A stretch of DNA of 8,044 bases from SIAJ01 sp036266155. GTDB lineage: Bacteria; Planctomycetota; Planctomycetia; Gemmatales; Gemmataceae. Location of the stretch: assembly GCA_036266155.1 (NCBI GenBank), contig DATANR010000020.1:1-8044 (forward strand), given 5' to 3'. Shown in pieces: positions 5,842-8,044 of this stretch; within the stretch, counting starts at the first letter, position 1; each line of letters begins with the position of its first letter. The translations under genes and the position numbers were made by a program. The notes under the pieces are model-generated. The model worked only from the letters and a program-made list of their open reading frames with translations. It was not told where the DNA came from and made no database searches.

Positions 5842-6573
5842 CTATCTCGCATCTCCATTGCGTTCGGGTTTCACGAACACGGCACACACGTCGTGCAGGC
5901 CGGGAATGAACTTACTGCGGTAAGTTTTGCGGCTGCTCGAAGCCCCGTGACTGAACCGGATGATGTCGGTGCAGTGCTGCTCTAAGCCTGCTGCGAATGC
6001 CAGACGCTTGGTGTGGTAGACCAGCGGGACGTATCCGTGCCGCGTGTCGAAGTAATCGCCCATCAGGATGGCGAATTTCCCGCCTGGCTGAAGGCGGCTC
6101 GCACAATTCGCGATGAACTGGCCGTAGCCGCTAAGGAAGTCGTCCAGACTTGATGTGCGGGACAAATCTCCTGGCTGCTCGCTATACAGCTTCTGTCTCC
6201 AGTAAGGTGGATGCGCCCAGATGAATTCGAACGCTTCGAGGTCCGCATAAGCGGCCGCGTCGGAAGCGTTGAACCCCTCGCGGATATCGAGGGCCGTGCA
6301 TGGGATCACCATCTCCTGGCACACGTCGCGGCAAGTTCCAGACCAGGTCATCGGGTCGAGCACGTTCGCTGGTGCGAAGTAAGTAAGTAGATCCTTGATC
6401 AACTCGCCGGAGCAGTTGCCCGGATAGCGGCGATCGCCGTATGGCCCGGCGGCGTCGGTGTGATAAAGGCTGGTCAGCCGCGGCACTGGACTCGCGTTCT
6501 TTGGTGCGGTCGGCAGTTTTGCAAAAACCGGAGCGTTCCGGGGTTTGCGTAATTCGAAGAATGGATTGGTCAT
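5842..6573 (-). CDS. DNA methyltransferase-like protein with HPPYW motif, gamma-type order
   Basis: Likely SAM-dependent DNA amino-methyltransferase. The 243-residue protein starts MTNPFFELRK; GGAG lies 8 bases before this ATG, so the longer open frame to 6696 is rejected. Motif I is LDPMTWSGT (72-80), and motif IV is AHPPYW (120-125), only about 40 residues later. The order I then IV with no room for a target domain between them is gamma-like and opposite to the methyltransferase at 139-891. Further features are a LQPGGKFAILMGDY strand-turn (161-174) and a C-terminal IRFSHGASSS segment. Odd point: W77 stands where this glycine loop normally has Gly (GSGT), which may weaken SAM binding. The gene begins 2 bases after the upstream small gene and is probably in one operon with it. 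Substrate unknown; no restriction partner is visible. Confidence 0.8.
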   Translation of the reverse strand: MTNPFFELRKPRNAPVFAKLPTAPKNASPVPRLTSLYHTDAAGPYGDRRYPGNCSGELIKDLLTYFAPANVLDPMTWSGTCRDVCQEMVIPCTALDIREGFNASDAAAYADLEAFEFIWAHPPYWRQKLYSEQPGDLSRTSSLDDFLSGYGQFIANCASRLQPGGKFAILMGDYFDTRHGYVPLVYHTKRLAFAAGLEQHCTDIIRFSHGASSSRKTYRSKFIPGLHDVCAVFVKPERNGDAR

Positions 6574-6575
6574 GG

Positions 6576-6809
6576 TTATTCTCCGTCTTCGTCGGGCACT
6601 GGCCCGAAGAGTTCCAAGGCGGCATCGAGCAAGGTATCCCAGGTGATGCCGCATTCGGCCGAGGCCCGGTCGCGTACCTCTTGCAAGACTTCCCAAGCCT
6701 GGTTGGCGTTGAGGTCCGGGCGGATGGTTTGCACATCCTCGACGCCCCAGATGACGGCGATCTTCTTGGCGTTGGCGAGTTATTCGTGAATGTCAAATGA
6801 TTTGGTCAT
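6576..6809 (-). pseudogene. Small conserved accessory gene interrupted by an in-frame TAA
   Basis: From ATG at 6809 (GGAG 6 bases upstream, GGAGAACAACATGACC) the frame reads MTKSFDIHE, then TAA at 6782-6780 (codon 10), then stays open to TAA at 6578-6576. The downstream part reads like a real folded protein: LANAKKIAVIWGVEDVQTIR, PDLNANQAWEVLQEVRDR, GITWDTLLDAALELFG and an acidic end. I recall similar small proteins (IAVIW..EDVQ.VRPDL...QAWEVLQ) as hypothetical genes on mobile elements. The stop is one base from CAA (Gln). No good restart codon follows soon; GTG at codon 26 falls inside the conserved core. The gene is therefore a recent pseudogene, unless the codon is recoded or is a sequencing error. 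The methyltransferase downstream has its own ribosome site. Confidence 0.75.
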
Positions 6810-6829
6810 GTTGTTCTCCATTTGGTTAT

Positions 6830-6854
6830 GGGGAGCGGCTTGGTACCGCCCCCC
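6830..6854 (-). promoter_or_regulatory. Strong GC hairpin between two accessory genes
   Basis: In the minus-strand RNA, GGGGGGCGG (6854-6846) pairs with CCGCUCCCC (6838-6830) over nine pairs including one G-U, with loop UACCAAG. It sits just after the stop of the 70-residue gene and before the ribosome site of the interrupted gene. No T-run follows, so it is more likely an mRNA end-stabiliser or processing structure than a terminator. Confidence 0.45.
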
Positions 6855-6861
6855 TGCGGCG

Positions 6862-7074
6862 TTACTGCTGTTCTTTCTTTTCAGCGATATCGCGAAGACA
6901 GATGCGACCGTCGAGTGGAACTGCTTCCAGCAGGATGTCGTAGCCGCGACTGTCCTTGTGAGCGAAAGCCACGCCTATGCGGTTGAAGAAGCTCTTGCCG
7001 CTGCCGGTGTCGCGGACCTGGTACGCTACGTAGCTCGGCTTGCGGGTTGTCTTTGTTTCAGTTGTGGATGTCAT
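6862..7074 (-). CDS. Conserved small accessory protein, 70 residues
   Basis: Function unknown. Starts MTSTTETKTTRKPSYVAYQV from ATG at 7074, with AAGGAG 7 bases upstream; the longer frame to 7161 has no such site and is rejected. After a Thr/Lys-rich N-terminus (1-12), the core is a likely beta-rich fold: YVAYQVRDTG (15-24), KSFFNRIGVAFAHKDSRGYD (27-46) and ILLEAVPLDGRICLRD (47-62). Small proteins with this pattern (AY.V....GK.FW..IG.AF.HKDG.G......VP.DGRI.LR) are, as I recall, common on proteobacterial and other mobile elements without an assigned role. It leads the minus-strand accessory cluster ahead of the interrupted gene and the methyltransferase. Confidence 0.8.
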   Translation of the reverse strand: MTSTTETKTTRKPSYVAYQVRDTGSGKSFFNRIGVAFAHKDSRGYDILLEAVPLDGRICLRDIAEKKEQQ

Positions 7075-7573
7075 TGTCGTTCTCCTTAATGTTGATTTCG
7101 GACCCGACCATCGGGGCCTTATGGCACACTGGAAAACTGGCCAATAGAAGCGAGGCGGCACGCCGGTAGATCAAGCGAAAAAAGGAGGCTCCACCCGTGG
7201 AAACCTTTTTGGCAGCTTTAACTACGCTTCGGGCAGTTTAAGAGGGCCAACAAGAAGGCCTCATGTCGGGGACAGACAACCCTTAAGGAACAAGAACGAG
7301 CCGATGCATCCCACGAACGGACACAATCAACCCGCCTGGACGAGATTTGCGTTGCCAGTCCCGCCGGCAGGCACTGCCTCAACCGCTCCTTGGCTTTCGG
7401 ACCTCACCGAGATTCGCGGGTAAATCAGACATCAACGTGAGACTTGGCGATCGAATTCGCAGAACTGAAAAGGAACCAGCAACGCAGAGGGCGGATTTAG
7501 AACCGATAGATGAGGGACATGAAGTAACGTGGCGCGTAACCGGAACCAAAGCCCGCGGCAGAAATCGGGCGGT
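7075..7573. other. Intergenic stretch with hairpins and no convincing gene
   Basis: Between the recombinase tail and the 70-residue gene no reading frame is persuasive. A short dyad CCCGA-CCA-TCGGG (7103-7115) lies in the leader of the 70-residue gene. A hairpin with flanking A- and T-runs lies at 7178-7210. A plus-strand ORF of 39 codons (7304-7423) reads MHPTNGHNQPAWTRF... and ends APWLSDLTEIRG; it has only AAGGA about 14 bases upstream and is not supported. No tRNA gene and no obvious att repeat was seen. Confidence 0.6.
7178..7210. terminator. Possible bidirectional terminator hairpin
   Basis: TCCAC-CC-GTGGA (7190-7201) forms the stem tip. GG (7187-7188) can pair with CC (7204-7205), followed by TTTTT on the plus strand. 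On the minus strand the complement of AAAAAA (7178-7183) gives a T-run after the same hairpin. It would insulate the accessory cluster from transcription coming from the recombinase side. The loop is only two bases and there is an internal bulge. Confidence 0.4.
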
Positions 7574-7918
7574 TTATATCGAGATTCTCTCCACCAGACT
7601 TCGCGTAACTTTCTTCGGCCTACGGTCATAAAGACGCGTCGTCCTCGGATCCGCGTGGCCGGCTAAGTATTGAACATCGCCAAGCGGAACGCCCTGAGTT
7701 AACAGATCGGTACATGTGGCTACGCGGAAAGAGTGAGGGCTTAAATGCAGAGGTAGCCCAGCGCGGCGCAGCCGTCGCTTCACCATCCGCCAGATATCTG
7801 TTCCGGACATGGCGAGGCCCGTGAAAGTCCCGCTCCGGCCAGCCAAGGTTGGAAAGAGTGGGAAAAGCGGAGAAGTGAATTCGTTCGCCGCTTCATTGAG
7901 CAACTTAGGACATGTAAC
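7574..7918 (-). pseudogene. C-terminal fragment of a tyrosine recombinase/integrase
   Basis: Site-specific recombinase remnant. The frame is open from 7918 to TAA at 7576-7574 and holds only the distal catalytic half. Counting from the TTG at 7903, HSFR is at 57-60 (box II H-x-x-R), H83 lies in YLAGHADPRTTRLYD, and the nucleophile Tyr is at 92, nine residues after the His. The protein ends RKVT-like KKVTRSLVERISI. The first catalytic arginine, the Lys turn and the whole core-binding domain are missing. Upstream in the same frame are two consecutive stops (TAATAA, 7924-7919), so no full protein can be made. Similar tails are, from memory, common in Planctomycetota integrases. The fragment is probably the result of an insertion or recombination near 7907-7920. 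Confidence 0.8.
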
Positions 7919-7921
7919 TTA

Positions 7922-8044
7922 TTAACTTCCCTGTTTCGACGGCACGGCACGGTAGTTCCATTTGGGAAGCTCCTCGTCGAAGACGATTCGCATGCTCTTT
8001 TTGTAGTTTTTCGGGGCTTTTTCGCCCGTTTGGTAGTCGCCGTC
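7922..8044 (-). CDS. C-terminal 40 residues of a protein entering from the right edge, possibly a transposase
   Basis: The minus-strand frame is open from the window edge to TAA at 7924-7922, immediately followed in frame by a second TAA. The visible tail reads DGDYQTGEKAPKNYKKSM, then IVFDEELPKWNYRAVPSKQG and S. The pattern Y-x-T-G-x-K ... WNY-x-x-x-P loosely resembles the end of ISAzo13-type DDE transposases, but I cannot confirm this from 40 residues. If it is a transposase, the IS end would lie between its stop and the recombinase fragment, and the sequence GGACATGTAACTT from 7908 would be the candidate terminal repeat. Otherwise it is an ordinary gene of unknown function. Confidence 0.5.
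   Translation of the reverse strand, partial: DGDYQTGEKAPKNYKKSMRIVFDEELPKWNYRAVPSKQGS

Noticed and set aside
5372..5887. Minus-strand ORF antisense to the 147-residue protein
   Set aside because: The plus-strand gene has a strong ribosome site and an ATGA overlap with the relaxase; the antisense frame has neither.
6182..6796. Minus-strand 204-codon ORF over the interrupted gene and the methyltransferase
   Set aside because: Out of frame with both. The supported frames have ribosome sites and family-like sequence, while this one is Ser/Pro/Arg-rich noise.
7347..7631. Plus-strand 94-codon ORF antisense to the recombinase tail
   Set aside because: Non-ATG start and no ribosome site; its 3' half is antisense to the conserved integrase C-terminus.

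Overview
The window looks like the backbone of a mobilizable plasmid or integrated element from a Gram-negative-type bacterium with a fairly GC-rich genome. No rRNA or housekeeping gene is present to fix the host. The tyrosine-recombinase tail (HSFR, GHADPRTTRLYDRR, ending ERISI) resembles integrases I associate with Planctomycetota, so that phylum is my best guess, from memory only.

Layout, left to right. Positions 1-83 hold the start of a minus-strand gene that leaves the window. Positions 139-891 (minus) encode a beta-class DNA methyltransferase. Positions 892-1138 hold no intact gene, but show a decayed-looking reading frame, a 15-codon leader ORF and two competing hairpins. Positions 1139-2164 (minus) are a two-gene partition operon: a short ParA ATPase and a ribbon-helix-helix partner whose start abuts the parA stop. 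The divergent spacer 2165-2639 is the most unusual part. It holds a 200-bp array in which every fourth base starts a degenerate GCHD tetramer (50 units in one phase), then (TCGA)3, then a nested 64-bp dyad. Positions 2640-5396 (plus) encode a MobF (TrwC/TraI-type) relaxase-helicase, translationally coupled (ATGA) to a 147-residue protein of unknown function that ends at 5836.

Converging on that operon from the right is a minus-strand accessory cluster: a 70-residue conserved small protein (6862-7074), a 77-codon small gene with an in-frame TAA at codon 10 (6576-6809), and a second methyltransferase with an altered SAM-binding motif (5842-6573). Positions 7075-7573 contain hairpins and no convincing gene. 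At the right edge is a 5'-truncated tyrosine recombinase (7574-7918). It is preceded in the same frame by the last 40 codons of another protein (7922-8044), perhaps a transposase of an IS that interrupted it.

How it may work together: ParA, the RHH protein and the tetramer array would form a type Ib-like partition locus, with the array as centromere and operator. The relaxase, with oriT probably in the same spacer, would mobilize the element using transfer machinery not seen here. The two methyltransferases have no restriction enzyme beside them and may protect the DNA during transfer. The nonsense codon, the altered methyltransferase motif and the broken integrase suggest that the right half is decaying.
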